A stretch of 64,000 nucleotides of DNA from Lasioglossum baleicum (lineage: Eukaryota; Arthropoda; Insecta; Hymenoptera; Halictidae): assembly GCF_051020765.1 (NCBI RefSeq), contig NC_134935.1, forward strand, positions 10,355,579 through 10,419,578. Direction: 5' to 3'. The notes under the pieces were generated by a model that was not told where the DNA came from, ran no database searches, and was given only the letters and a program-made list of their open reading frames with translations. Positions 45,450 to 56,792 of the stretch are shown here, in pieces. Within the stretch, counting starts at the first letter, position 1. The number at the start of each line of letters is the position of its first letter. Both the position numbers and the translations under genes were made by a program.

Positions 45450-47220
45450 AAAGGCATGTTGATTTTCAAATGGCCTTAGAGACGCCTAGCAAATAAAAAC
45501 TAAATAGTATAGTTGTATTTCGTCCTCGAAACTTTTGTATTAAACAATTTTCCGAAGACGGCGTTGTTCTCAAGATATTTAGACGTGGAGTTTTCAAATA
45601 TACGAATGTCCAATCGTCGTATACGCTCGCCCCGCTGTGCGCCGTGACGCTGGGAATCGGGAGAATTTCAAGGACGCGTCCTTGCCACACGCCATTGCTC
45701 CCTTTTAACTGATCCTTTTGTCGCCGGTCACCTGTTTAACGTATCGTGAGCGGCCGTTAAGCGTATCCCATTTTTCAGGGTATACGTTCGACCAACGGAC
45801 TCTCGAAATCGGGGATTTATTAATCCCGTGCCGCTACTCGGTATCGGCTTTCTCTCATTTCTTTTTTCCCCCGGTCTCCTCCTCTCCTTTATCGAAGCAG
45901 CAACATTTATTGGCTCTCTCTCTCTCTCTCGTACTCTGGCCAGAAAAAATACTGTCCGCGGTGGGAATTCTTGAAAGCGAAGATTTATTAATTCCGGGCT
46001 TTACCCGCAATATTATTTCTCCCTTTTGAAAAACATGGGTGGGTTGCGAGGATCGCCTAAAGATCTAACACGAGAATTTTACTGATCGAGGTGTATTTCC
46101 GCTGTTTTCAAGGTTAATCGAAGGTCGTCTTTTGTCAATGTCTTTTTCTATGATCTTGCAATGACAAGTTAATGTGTTCGCCGTACCTTGCAACACGGAA
46201 TTCCAATCTGTCTCTTAGGTATCTCTGGACTTCGATCTTTCGAATGAAACAAATTCAATGGATTCAGTCAGGTGTTTCTTCGAGAAACTCGCCTCTCTAT
46301 TCAATCTTACACTTTACGATACAAAAGCGCAAGGTTCGATTATATTACTGTCGTTATTCCGTTATTGTCGTAAAATTAATGGATTCTTAAGTCTGAAACT
46401 CACTCACGTAATATCGACAGCTTCGACGACGATTCTCTTAACGAAGGAAAAACAATTTCTCGTCGCGTAAATATTCACTAACTAACGAATAACCTTGTAC
46501 ACGACCGTTTCCGTAGATTGAATCCCTAACAGCCAGGGATTAAATTATTCTGTGATTACGTTCAAATTCACATCGATCGCCGTCGGCGGGAAAGTCGCGC
46601 GCACATTTGCACGTAGGAACGATGATCACCAATTAACGATGGAAAAGGTGGCAAGCCGAGACGACACGTTTTCGATTCAGCCGGCCGCTGATTAAGAACA
46701 CCTGCGCGCACCCGTCGATCGGAAATCGGATTGCCATTAGCCGCGTATCGCCGGCAATTTAATTATTCGATTAAAAAAGCAAACAGTCCATTTTTTTCAA
46801 CGAGCCACAAAGATCCCGTGCACGCTCCCGCCCATTATATTCCCGCGAGAATTATTCAAGACGCGACGCGGAAACTCGAGGCTCTTATAACGAAGTTACA
46901 GTTACGGGGATCGATCACTCCTTTTTTCAAAATGGTCCGACAACGTCAACGAAAGGCACTCACTGTGGCTGATGGGAAAGCCCGCGTAATTACTTTCCTC
47001 TAATATACTCGAAACGTCGTTAATGTCTCGAGCTCCCAGCTGGTTTACTCGACACGCTTCCCGCTTCGCGAAAACTAACAATATTCTTCTCCCCGGTGGA
47101 TCGAAGGATCTATTATTAACGATTAACTAATCTACCTATCGCGGGTTCGATGTGTCTACAGCGCATATGCACGAGCTTCAATACTATAGTACGTGCAGCT
47201 CGATTAAAGTGAAACAGAAT
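45450..47220. other. Unannotated stretch
   Basis: Contains a (CT)n run at about 45913-45930. Frames up to 103 codons show no domain. No element recognised. Confidence 0.35.
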
Positions 47221-47224
47221 TTTA

Positions 47225-47365
47225 GGTACAGTCGTAAAAGTCTACACAAACCGCCTGCCAAACTACAAAGATATGAGACAAAACAACAATTCGTTTCAGT
47301 GACTATACAATTCTTGTAATAAACATTGTACAGACAATCTTTCTTTGCATAAAAATCCTCAGTCT
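47225..47365. mobile_element. Possible decayed TA-flanked MITE
   Basis: The right end TTTGCATAAAAATCCTCAGTC followed by TA fits the GACTGCGGAT family. The left end is not secure. Confidence 0.35.
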
Positions 47366-47369
47366 AATA

Positions 47370-47920
47370 ATAATAGTGGTAGTATATGTACATATTTTCT
47401 CTAGTTATTCTACAGAATGAACTGTTGCGATCGAAGTGACTTATCAAACAAATAATCTTCCATCCAATCCTGATTTTGCTTAACAGGTACGATTAACATG
47501 TCGTTAACAAGATCGTCGGTAACTAGTTTAGTAACTTCGTTAGACTTCTTCGTACTAGACAGTTTTAAAAGCACTCTCCCTGTAAACCCAGCATATGCCA
47601 CAAATCAGGGATGAAGAGGATTTAATAAGTTATACTGAAGGCAGCTTCGGTACCTCGAAAATTCTCATTTTTCCGAAACTTCGCAAGTTTCTAGAACACT
47701 TCCAGGAAAGCAGCTTTCGTGTTTACTTTTTGAATCTTCGGAGCGAGATTCACCCTAAAGGTTAGTATACATGTTTCCCTATCATTATTTACATCAACGA
47801 AATTATGAACGCTTCATAGAACGTTAAAAGTGCTTTCACACAATATTGGGCTTACAATCAATGACAAATTTCTCGAAATTTCGTAGTCGTCAACGCTTTT
47901 CTTTATGTAACTTCAAAGTT
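47370..47920. other. Unannotated stretch
   Basis: No supported feature. Confidence 0.35.
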
Positions 47921-47924
47921 ACTA

Positions 47925-48582
47925 GAGTAAAGTGCCCAAATATGAAACACTTTTTGTTGATGTCAATTTTTGATTATTTTAGAATGCTCTTTTTCGACCC
48001 AAAAATTACCAGTTGTAGATGCATTTCCTCCCTATAAGATTCTGGGGTGAATTTTGTTCAAAAATTAATACAGCTTGGGAAAAATATTTTTTTTGTGGTG
48101 CGTCATTTGGAGGTTCCAGCGAAAGGGGTTCTTGACGGCATCCACACCAAGAATACACACCAAGCTATACCCATATTAGGAAACCATTGGTAGTGCCATA
48201 TTGGGAACTCCACATGGACTGAGAATACTAGCTACTGACAAAGGGAAAATGTATTTCAGCCCAAATCAACAGTTGGCAAACATTAATACAAATAAACTGG
48301 AACTACAGATATGTTCAAACATTTCAAAATCACTTACCTTCCTCGAAAAAGATACAATCGAAAATCCAACCACAAAAATATTCAACACGTGGAGAGTGGA
48401 GACACACAACTGGCGGAGGATCGATACTAAAATCTATAGAATCGTGCGAATGCACTGCACACTGTTGAGTAAACATGGTAAACTATTGTTTGACGATTTT
48501 CTCACTAGAGTGCGACTTCTCCTTTACGGGATATAGGGTAGTGCCATAATAGGCGACTACACCATATTTGGGCACTTTACCC
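47925..48582 (-). mobile_element. TIR element (GAGTAAAGTGCCC family), copy 2, inverted
   Basis: Termini GAGTAAAGTGCCCAAATATG and CATATTTGGGCACTTTACCC with TA on both sides; 658 bp. Its left half matches the right half of copy 1 and vice versa, so orientation is opposite. Similarity appears high through most of the length, which suggests both are fairly recent. Confidence 0.9.
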
Positions 48583-48587
48583 TACTA

Positions 48588-48777
48588 GACTGCGGATCTT
48601 TATGCATTTATAGCAAAATTAAGTAAATCAAATTCAAAATTGTAGGGAAATTTTAAAGATTAAAGATGTCAACGTACGATTTCTCCTCTATTAAAATCAT
48701 TAAGGGAAAATAGTTAGGTTTCCATTTCTTGCAATCGATGCATACAATTTTTATTTTGCATAAAGATTTCTGCGGTC
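48588..48777. mobile_element. TA-flanked GACTGCGGAT MITE abutting the TIR element
   Basis: GACTGCGGATCTTTATGCA at the left and TGCATAAAGATTTCTGCGGTC at the right, with TA flanks; 190 bp. Only about 5 bp separate it from the end of the previous element (the sequence between reads TACTA), so two TA target sites lie side by side. Confidence 0.88.
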
Positions 48778-48784
48778 TAGTGAA

Positions 48785-50050
48785 TACGCATTTTCACCTG
48801 GAGGATCAAAAAGTAAGAAAATTTGTCAGGCTTACCAGGTAAGTCGAATAAAAGTTCCCTCGCAAGAATATTAGGGCGGGGTACGTATCCCGTAATCAAA
48901 GCGCATCGCTTTCATTCCCGCGCGATCAGCAACTGTCCCCGTCGAAGAAAAAAATGCATTTATCTCTGGAGAGCGATCCTCTCGAGGCTCTAGATTGCTC
49001 CGGACGATTCTGGTTTCCGGGTGAAATGAAGGAAACCCGGGGGTGGGATGAAGGGGGCAGAGAGGACGGTACGAAAACGAGCCACCTGGCGATAGGTGGC
49101 AGGGTGGATTGCGCGGCCAACCCGAAAAAGAAGGGAGGAATGACGGCGGAGCAGGAGAAAGGGACGAGGAGGGGAAAAAAAGAAGGCCGACAAGGCCGCC
49201 TCTAATGAGAACTCGAGCGATTTTCCATCGGTTTTCCAGGTCGACGAAGGTCGCGGCCGAACCTCGTGAAAATGAGAAAGACCTCTCTCTCTCTCTTTCT
49301 CTCTCTCTGTTCCTGTTCGTTCCTCCGGGTTCCCCGGCTTCCTTTTCGCCCAGTGGCTTTTTATTCATTCGCGACCGGTGTTTAGAGGATGCTCGTCGAG
49401 GGATTCGGGTGTACAGGGGGAACGAATGTCCTTCCCGAGTAACCAACGAAAAGCCGGAGGACGAAGGGGTACGAAGGACGCGGAGGATAATGTCGGCGGT
49501 CGTCGGTCGTCGGTCGACGAAGAAGAGATGGCGGAGAAATAATGAGCCGGGCTGTTGTTGTTATTACGTACGTGTTGTTGGCCGGGTTCAACGTGTCTGG
49601 CAAGCATTGTTTCCTCTTCCAGCCGGCTCAAGGACTACGCGGGACAATGGATCGCGCATCGATTCCAGCCGCTCCTTTTCCCCCTCCCCGCCCCTTTTCC
49701 TCTCTGTCCATCTATCTATCTATCCGACCGCGCGCCGTCGATGTCGTCTACACGCGCGAAAACTTTTCATTCGAATCTCATGAATGTCACTTCCCGACAG
49801 TTTACAGCGGGACACTAGTCCTCCGAGTTCGATTCGAGGGAACAGGAAGGACGTAAATGTTATGAAGCGTTTCAATCAGGGAATACTATCATAATCTGCG
49901 GGCTTATTATACTGTGTGGTCGGTAAACTTCAAAGAAGACGTTAATGATTGGAAACGAATAATTGAAGGGAATCGCAAACGAACGATACTCCGGTAACAA
50001 CGTTATAACTTCGGATTCAGTCAACATTTTCACATACAAACAGATACCAC
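48785..50050. other. CG-rich unannotated stretch
   Basis: Frames up to 224 codons (49109-49783 plus) and 191 codons (48871-49446 minus) overlap each other. Products are low-complexity Ser/Pro/Arg-rich. Contains (CT)n at 49281-49310 and (ATCT)n at about 49709-49724. The composition could fit an untranslated exon or promoter; I cannot show it. Confidence 0.4.
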
Positions 50051-50060
50051 GTGGTCTTAA

Positions 50061-50265
50061 CACTAAACTTACCACCACCGGTCAAAATGACCGGTTCCGG
50101 AATTTTTATTTTACAATTATTGAAATAACGAAGATGATTTTATAAGGAATGATTGTATACATAGATATCTGTAGTAGAGCACATATTATTATACAATAGC
50201 GGCCGCACAAAGTCTAAATAAAATCAATCTTGTCATTTTTATACGTGCACATGCACCGTTTAGCG
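50061..50265. mobile_element. TTAA-type MITE, CACTAAAC family
   Basis: CACTAAACTTACCACCACCGG follows TTAA, and the right end CACCGTTTAGCG is followed by TTAA; 205 bp. The palindrome ACCGGTCAAAATGACCGGT sits just inside the left end. Both TTAA sites are intact, the best evidence in this family. Confidence 0.85.
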
Positions 50266-50269
50266 TTAA

Positions 50270-51410
50270 AACGTGCACGACTGGGTCTCCGGGATTTAAA
50301 GATGTTATGCTTAACAGTTTCTCCGATCAGAATTCCTGGAAGATGAGAACGCTTTGAATACATTGTGCACACTTAGCTCGATTCGTGATTGAGTTCTTCG
50401 AGTCGCCGATGATTATCTCGATTAGGCAGATAAGTATCATAACGAAAAGAGTGACTTCTTCGGTCACGGAACGATGCTTCGCAAATTGTCCGACGCGATC
50501 TCGTCGAACGGCTTGAGTTGCGCAATAAGTCGTATCAATTAGAGAGACCGAGAAATCGTCTATTATGCATGGTACGTGAGCCCGCTTATCCGTTGATGTA
50601 CACCGTGTTGCACTGAGTGCACTGTGCTCGATGAAACAATGAGTTTCCAAGAAAAAATATAAATTTCCAACGACCCACGTCCCTCCTCATCCTTGCGTGA
50701 TTTAGTCCTGCTTCCCTGCTGATCGTTCTTTCTAAAGCTCGAGCACAACATGGAAATCCGAAGTACGTGACCGAGAAATACCGACCGAGATAAAACCGAC
50801 GGTTAATTGCTCGCGAGTGCACGTGGATGTTACTGGTTAATCATCTTTTCAGAATATTCCCTTCCAATTAATTACTTTCTTCGTGCTTTTAATTATTTCT
50901 CCCGAGGATCTCCATTCGACGGCGTAATGGAGATTCTTATCTTTTCATCGTGCCTCTCTATTATTTTATTGTCAGGGGCCGACTCGGTCGCTAATTTCAA
51001 TGGCGGACGTTCAAACGTTCCGCGAAACATCCCGAGAATCTGAAACTGAAACAAACGGGGCATCGGTCCTGTTCACCGAGGGATTCGCCTCGAACGGATA
51101 CATTCCTCCGCGAGGATCGCAAAGGACGATCCGGGAACGCTTGGGGATGGAAGAATGCGCCGGACAAGCGAAGCAGTTCAAATGCCTCGCCTCTGATCCT
51201 GGTACAACATCCTTGATTGAGCGAGTCGATGCATAATTCGAAATAAACCGCGTGTGCCGATATACTTGAGCCTATTTCCGAAGTGGCAACCGACGCGCAG
51301 GCGTTGTTGCACAAGAAACTTTATCGTTGATTTTCGCTAAAACGTTGAATATAGGGAAGCATACATGGGCGGGAGTACAATGTCCGATTCCCCTTGAATC
51401 GGACGCTAAA
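50270..51410. other. Unannotated stretch
   Basis: Frames of 78-107 codons on both strands, including a Met-initiated 78-codon frame at 51000-51236 without a recognised domain. No repeats seen. Confidence 0.35.
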
Positions 51411-51413
51411 CCA

Positions 51414-51582
51414 ATCGAGCACCAAAAGCGATTAAAACGTTTTAGCTTATAAAAATTTATTTAGATTTTATGCCATTTTTATCGCAATATGCGGTTGGAT
51501 AACAAATTTATCGAATCAATTTCCATGTAGACCACTTCATGTATACAAACTGGTCAGTTGACCGGCAGTATTAAGTTCAATA
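51414..51582. mobile_element. TTAA-type MITE, decayed CACTAAAC family member
   Basis: The left end CGCTAAACCAATCGAGC and the block TTTATTTAGATTTTATGCCA match 14598-14776 (TTTATTTAGATTTTGTGCAA). The right part has GGTCAGTTGACCGGCAGTA with a TTAA nearby. Termini are worn. Confidence 0.55.
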
Positions 51583-51589
51583 TTAACCT

Positions 51590-53085
51590 TCACTCTGCGC
51601 ATAGGGGTGTAAACGCACGCCAGACTAATGAAAACGTACTGTCCGTCCAACGAGAGTTGGCACAGATTTTGCTAGTGGGGTGCAGGGGGATCTGCGAGAC
51701 CCCCACTCCTGACGCTCTCGGCTGCGGACCCCACCCTTGCGCTTAGGTTCTGGCGGGAACGGTCGTCATAGGAGCTCGGTGTCACCACATCGCTCTATTG
51801 CAGTCGCATTCAAGACGCTCGTTTGCTGTCGTTGGACGGACAGTACGTGAAAAGTTATCGAATGAACCTCTTAGGAATGCTATCTGCGACACACATATTC
51901 CACAAAAATTGGAATGACTAAATTTATTATTTTTATTTATCAGTGAATTGTTCTACATTATATTGAATTTTGTAATTTTTCCATACCTACCGTCATGAAA
52001 ATTTCACAAATACCGGCGCAGTCAAAGTTTTTCTTTACATTTCGCACTGAAAACGAGCAGGGGTGCGATTATAACAGAAAATAAATTTCTATCGTCCACA
52101 GAAAATGTGTTCCGAAAGACTGAGCTAATCACCTCGTAAAAATGCAAGATGATCAGAGTGGAAGATGTTGTGTGCTCCTTTCATCAGCGAGTCGTATTCT
52201 AACAAGAATATGTACAATTAACAAAGAGGCAGCTAAAGCCACGGCAGCGTTGGGAAGATGTAAAAGCCGGTGGATCAAAGAGGTCCCGAAGACCGTGGAA
52301 GAGTTAAACAGAATATGATCAACGCGTCTGTTCGGATCTTGGCTTGGCGTGTCTGCAACACGAGAAGAACGGAGGCAAAGGGGTACAACGAACTTCTGGG
52401 TAATTAGGAAAACGAAAAAGAGGATCAAAGAGCAACCGCGGAGCGAGACAAGGGGTCCCGGAAGCATAGAATTTCGAGAACAGAAGATAAGGCACGTCTG
52501 GGCTGTGTGTCGCGACGATTCAGCGGGTATACTCGTTGGACGGTGTGTACCCGTGCTACCAGATTATGGCTCATTTGCTTAGATACAAGCGTATCTACCT
52601 GCATATCGGCCGCGCGGTTAGGCGAACGTTTACACTCGCCTGACGCGCCGTTTCGAGCACGTTGCGCGAATTTGCGCGTGACTGGCACTTCTATGAGTCC
52701 TCGTTACACTGCCGTCGACGTATATCGGCAATTAGAGGAATCGCAGATTCCGCGCTCTTAATTGCAACGGAGGAAACTCCTTGTTCGCGGAACGGCCATT
52801 TTTGTGGATGCGGCCACGCTCGAATGAAATCCCAATTTCCTTCCGATCGCACTGTCGCCGGCAAGACTCCTTTTCAGTCTAATTTGGACATTTCTGTCGT
52901 GTCTACAATCCTCCTTTCATTGCGGAGCGTATTCTTTCTACTTGCAGCGCATTCGTATTTTATTTACCATTTATTTCACATATGTAAAGAGTCCGCGAAT
53001 AGGGACGCGGTGAAGTAAATGCAAATTAAAAATGCAAGGGTTAGCGATAAAACCAAATTTATTATTTTATTTTGAACTTTGATCT
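51590..53085. other. Unannotated stretch
   Basis: Frames at 52153-53018 are open on both strands and lack domains. Nothing else recognised. Confidence 0.35.
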
Positions 53086-53092
53086 ATGCCAT

Positions 53093-53345
53093 TTATGTGT
53101 GAAAAATTATATCACTCAAATGTTCACCACGACTGGTTTTGCAGACGTTGATACGATGGTCGAAATTTTCGATGACATTTTCCAACATGGTCACTTCAAT
53201 CGCATTTATTTCGGCAATAATGCTGTGTTTTAAGTCTTGGATGTGGTAGCTGATTTACAGTAAACTTTGCTCTTCAAAAACCCCCACAGAAAAGTCGAGA
53301 GCTGTCAAATCACATTTCCATTTGTTGAAATTAGGCGGTCACCGA
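53093..53345 (-). pseudogene. Tc1/mariner (IS630-type) transposase C-terminal fragment
   Basis: On the minus strand the sequence reads CDLTALDF, then after a one-base loss LWGFLKSKVY, then after another shift IQDL, IIAEINAIE, MLENVIENFDHRIN and HLSDIIFHT, ending in TAA. This order is that of the C-terminal catalytic end of IS630/Tc1/mariner-type transposases, whose RSPDLTPLDFFLWG-like block holds the last acidic residue of the DDE/D triad. Here it is frameshifted at least twice and the rest of the gene upstream is missing or unrecognisable, so it is a dead fossil. No matching terminal repeats were found. Confidence 0.85.
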
Positions 53346-53740
53346 ATTTCGACCGCAACAACTCGATAACTTTAACACAACTGAATAACTTTAACACGGT
53401 TTTCAATCGAATATGACTCCATAGCGATAAATGGGAAACATTCAACTAACAAAAGCTAATATACATGACAGAAAATAAACATGGCGTCACTGTTAAATTG
53501 ACGATCACTTTAACAACAACAATAGAACAATAACAACAATAGAACCTTGATTATTGGAACAGTTGCTCGGTTCTAATGCTAGATTGAATGTTTGTTAATT
53601 TGTATAATAAATAATGTTGCATATGGATCACCTTGAATCGGGCTATTTACATCCGAAGAATGTCCTTCGCCGTGAACTTTCTACAAATTCAAAAATAACA
53701 TAAATCACTCCGGAACTACGTAGTTCCGCGTGTAAATGGT

Positions 53741-53945
53741 ATCGAGTATTCAACCGTGAACAGATAAGGGTAGTGCGGTTCTGGTCAGGTAGGGTGAATA
53801 GAACCAAACCCAGTCCTCGTGAGGACAGTAGGGTGAGCCCTGATCAGACAAGGGAGTGAGACCGAGCGTTGGTCAGGCGAGGGGAATAGGATCAAAGACT
53901 GATTTGAAAAGGAGAGTGGAAACCATCGCCGGTGAAGTGAAATTC
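53741..53945 (+). repeat. Irregular repeats with GGTCAGG/AGGG motifs
   Basis: Phrases such as CTGGTCAGGTAGGGTGAATAG, CTGATCAGACAAGGGAGTG and TTGGTCAGGCGAGGGGAATAG recur every 25-50 bp, with GAGACC- or GAACC-like spacers. The units are too diverged for an exact period. Probably a decayed minisatellite. The neighbouring 53.35-53.74 and 53.95-54.17 kb hold nothing recognisable. Confidence 0.6.
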
Positions 53946-54172
53946 CTACTGGGTTGACGTCGAAGTACCTCCCCTCTGCGTAAACTATTCAATTAATCTA
54001 ATTAATTCCATTTCGTCAAAGGCAATAATTAAGATTTGCTCGGTTCGATCGGACGGTGGGTCGGAGCGGTTCGAGGCAACGAGTTATACTATTATTCGAT
54101 GAAATTGTGAAGAAAATAGTGAAGGTCACGATTTTCCACTTTTTAGGGAAAGAAGTTTCTCATCGAAATAAT

Positions 54173-54319
54173 TTGTGAAGAGAAAACTTCTTTAGGCGCA
54201 TCGCGTACGCAATTGCTGGGCAGTGAATGAGCCTGATCCGTCACGCTCCGAGGTGAAACGCTATTCGGAGAAACAGAGAGTATTAGTTATAGTTATGCGC
54301 ACAGTATTGGTCTGTTTTT
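54173..54319 (+). repeat. Hairpin/T-run repeat family, copy 3
   Basis: Begins TGAAGAGAAAAC, then TTTAGGCGCATCGCGTACGC, CAGTGAATGAGCCTGATCC, CTCCGAGGTGAAACGCTATT with CGGAG completing the stem, and TATGCGCACAGTATTGGTCTG followed by TTTTT. It is shorter than the other two because about 30 bp between GAGAAACAG and TATGCGC are lost. The stem CTCCGA/TCGGAG is intact here. Confidence 0.65.
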
Positions 54320-54324
54320 CCGTC

Positions 54325-55440
54325 AACTTTCAGTGCTGTTCCGGAAAACAGAGAACTGTAAGCGAGATCTAAAGTAACCAACGACGAGAATTCACGCACG
54401 CCATTCGAACGGCGCACGCAACAGAATCATTCCTGCGGAGAAAAATGACCCCTCGGCTATGCACAGGTCAAGCAGGCAGGAGCCATTCGAAGTCAGCGAT
54501 GATAGTCTATCCCAGATTACTGTATCACGCGATCTACGCCGTGATGAGGGTCTGTAGGTGGCCAAGACCGCTCGCAGGTTGGGATAGGTTGATAGGTTGA
54601 CCAACGTTGGGGTCAGGCCTCGGCGAGGGGGTAAAGTAACGCTAATGACGCTGCCCCGATAATATACACGCTGCCCGCCATTTGTCCGGCCCAATGATCA
54701 GCATAAATAGCAGGGAAACGTTTCACCGTGAAAAATAGCTCGCGTTCTCCCTGATCCTTATCTGTCCCAAGCGAATGGACATTATCGACTTTGCGTGTGC
54801 TACGCGCATATCTACCCCTGCGAAACAAAAATGGCGAAGATGTTTATAGAAGATCGAGAATCGACCGGAGATTCACGAGCCAAGGCCAATGACAATCAAC
54901 TCTCTTATTTTTAGCACGACGGTACCCTCGCGCGTCAAGAAACATACTCTTTTTCTCAGCTGGCCAGCGAGAAAAATAGATATTTCAACCCGCTTTCGTG
55001 GTTCGCAGAGAGTACGGAGAACGTTAAGATCACAAAGCGTACGTTTACAAAGAGGATACTTTATGAAATATGGAAATTAATCCCCAAGCAATTAAACCCG
55101 AAAAGGTAGACTGTGTAACTATACCAGCTGCACGGCGAGCACAGGCTTCATCGGAGTCCGTAATACGTACCCATTTCATATTTATCGTGCATAAATATTG
55201 CGTCTCGTAAAATTTTATTTCGCTTTTATCGGGATTCCCGATACGAGTTTAATAAAACAATGAATATTAATGTGAAACGGTGGATTTGTTATGCGAACGT
55301 TTACATGGAAAATGTGCACGCTACTAAAATGTCTCGACGTCAAAATCTTTATCAATATCTCGCCTGAAAGCGGAAAATGGCTCTGCGGTTTCACTTGCTG
55401 TCTATCAGCGTCTAAATAATATAAAGCGATATACAATTGA
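54325..55440. other. Unannotated stretch
   Basis: A 100-codon minus-strand frame at 54392-54694 shows no domain. No repeats recognised. Confidence 0.35.
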
Positions 55441-55446
55441 TTGTAT

Positions 55447-55865
55447 GGCGGTTATGACAGAGAGAAGGTAACTGTATTCCCCTCAATTTCTCCATCACCG
55501 GAGTCGCCATATTACAACTTGTTTCCCCACACTGCCTTCCCCTTCTACGCCGCTATTCCCCCACGTTTCCTCCAGAGCCTGGTCACGTGACGCGGTTCGT
55601 CTCTGTCGTGCATGTGTCGCAGTGTCACGTGACTAATCCAGTACTGGCAGAGAGGGGGTAATTGTATTCCCCACAATTTCCCAATCAACACCAGTGTCGC
55701 CAGATTAAGACTTGTTTCCCCACTCAAACTTCCACTTCTACGACACTATTCCCCACTCTAGCGCAGCAGCCGGATCACGTGAGCGGTTCGTCTCTGTCGT
55801 GCACGTGTCGCAATAGCACGTGACTAATCCGGTACCGGAAAAGAAGGGGTAACTTTTTCCCCTCG
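55447..55865 (+). repeat. Tandem duplication of about 190 bp with CACGTG boxes
   Basis: Two units (about 55447-55637 and 55638-55829) and the start of a third share GAGAGRRGGTAAYTGTATTCC, GAGTCGCCA or GTGTCGCCA, CTTGTTTCCCCAC, GCGGTTCGTCTCTGTCGTGC and GTGTCGCA. Each unit carries two CACGTG sites inside TCACGTGA-like contexts. Several of these words (CCCCTCAATT, TCACGTGAC, ACTTGTGTC-like) also occur in the GGTGAGATGACAAG MITEs at 11.4 and 25.5 kb, so the array may derive from that family. Confidence 0.8.
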
Positions 55866-55869
55866 ATTC

Positions 55870-56785
55870 GAGTCAATACGCTGCCTACCTTCTTTCGCAG
55901 CCATATTACAGAACAAGTGAATGCAAATGTGGAAGTGCAACACTCGTCGATGCGATCGTGTGGACCTAGAGGTCCCAGGCAATCTGGCTATCCTATTGAG
56001 CAGTAATGCGGCGGTTTTGCTGAACTGAATCCACGGGAACTGCTCGTTTCCACCTTGAATAAGCACCGTGCGTCCATAACTCGAATAGGCGAGCAGGTCG
56101 AGCGATTTCGCAAAAAATTGCCGAACGACAAAGCGGATCGGTCGATATAGTAATGGGCCATCGCGGCGAAGCGGAGAGAGTTGTCGGTGGATTGGCGAAA
56201 CGGGCGCGAGTGCGGAGCTACCGTGCTTGCGAATAAATCGCGCGTCCGGTGTGCCAACACGAAACCGCGTGGGCTGGCTTGTAACGTAACCATATCGATC
56301 CATCGTCTCCGGCGAAGGGTCTCGAACGGAATAATACAATTCCAGAAACACTACAACAGCCCTCCTCGCACGACGAAAATGGCCGTGTCGTCGGAGGAAC
56401 GAGACATTCCGCCGCGGGATCCGCGCGAGCCGCCACCATCGATTCATCTATAAGTCGGAACGACGCGAATTTATGGGACGCCCGGTATCGCGGGAAACCA
56501 TCGTCGGCCGTTAATCGCGCGATGCCGTAATTCACCTTCATCAGGCGGGGTCAGATGCCACCAGTGTGTCGCGTTCACCGACGCACAATTTTGCGTATAC
56601 AGGGTGGTTCGCCAGGTATCGACAAACCGATTGACGTGTCACCGTGATTTCTCGCGACGACTACCCATTCCGGTAGGCTTGAACAGAAGGGTTTGATGTT
56701 AACAGTTTTTTGGTGAATTGATGCGTAAACGACACGTGAACTGTACCACCCTTAGCATCGAGCGAACGGGACACTTGTCCCAGCG
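55870..56785. other. CG-rich unannotated stretch
   Basis: A 207-codon minus-strand frame (55824-56447) overlaps 90-107-codon frames on both strands, without a domain. Nothing else recognised. Confidence 0.35.
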
Positions 56786-56792
56786 AAATGAA

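Noticed and set aside
48871..49783. Overlapping 191-codon (minus) and 224-codon (plus) frames
   Set aside because: They overlap antisense, are low-complexity, and include CT and ATCT microsatellites.
55824..56447. 207-codon minus-strand frame
   Set aside because: Overlapped by open frames on both strands and starts within the 190-bp tandem duplication.
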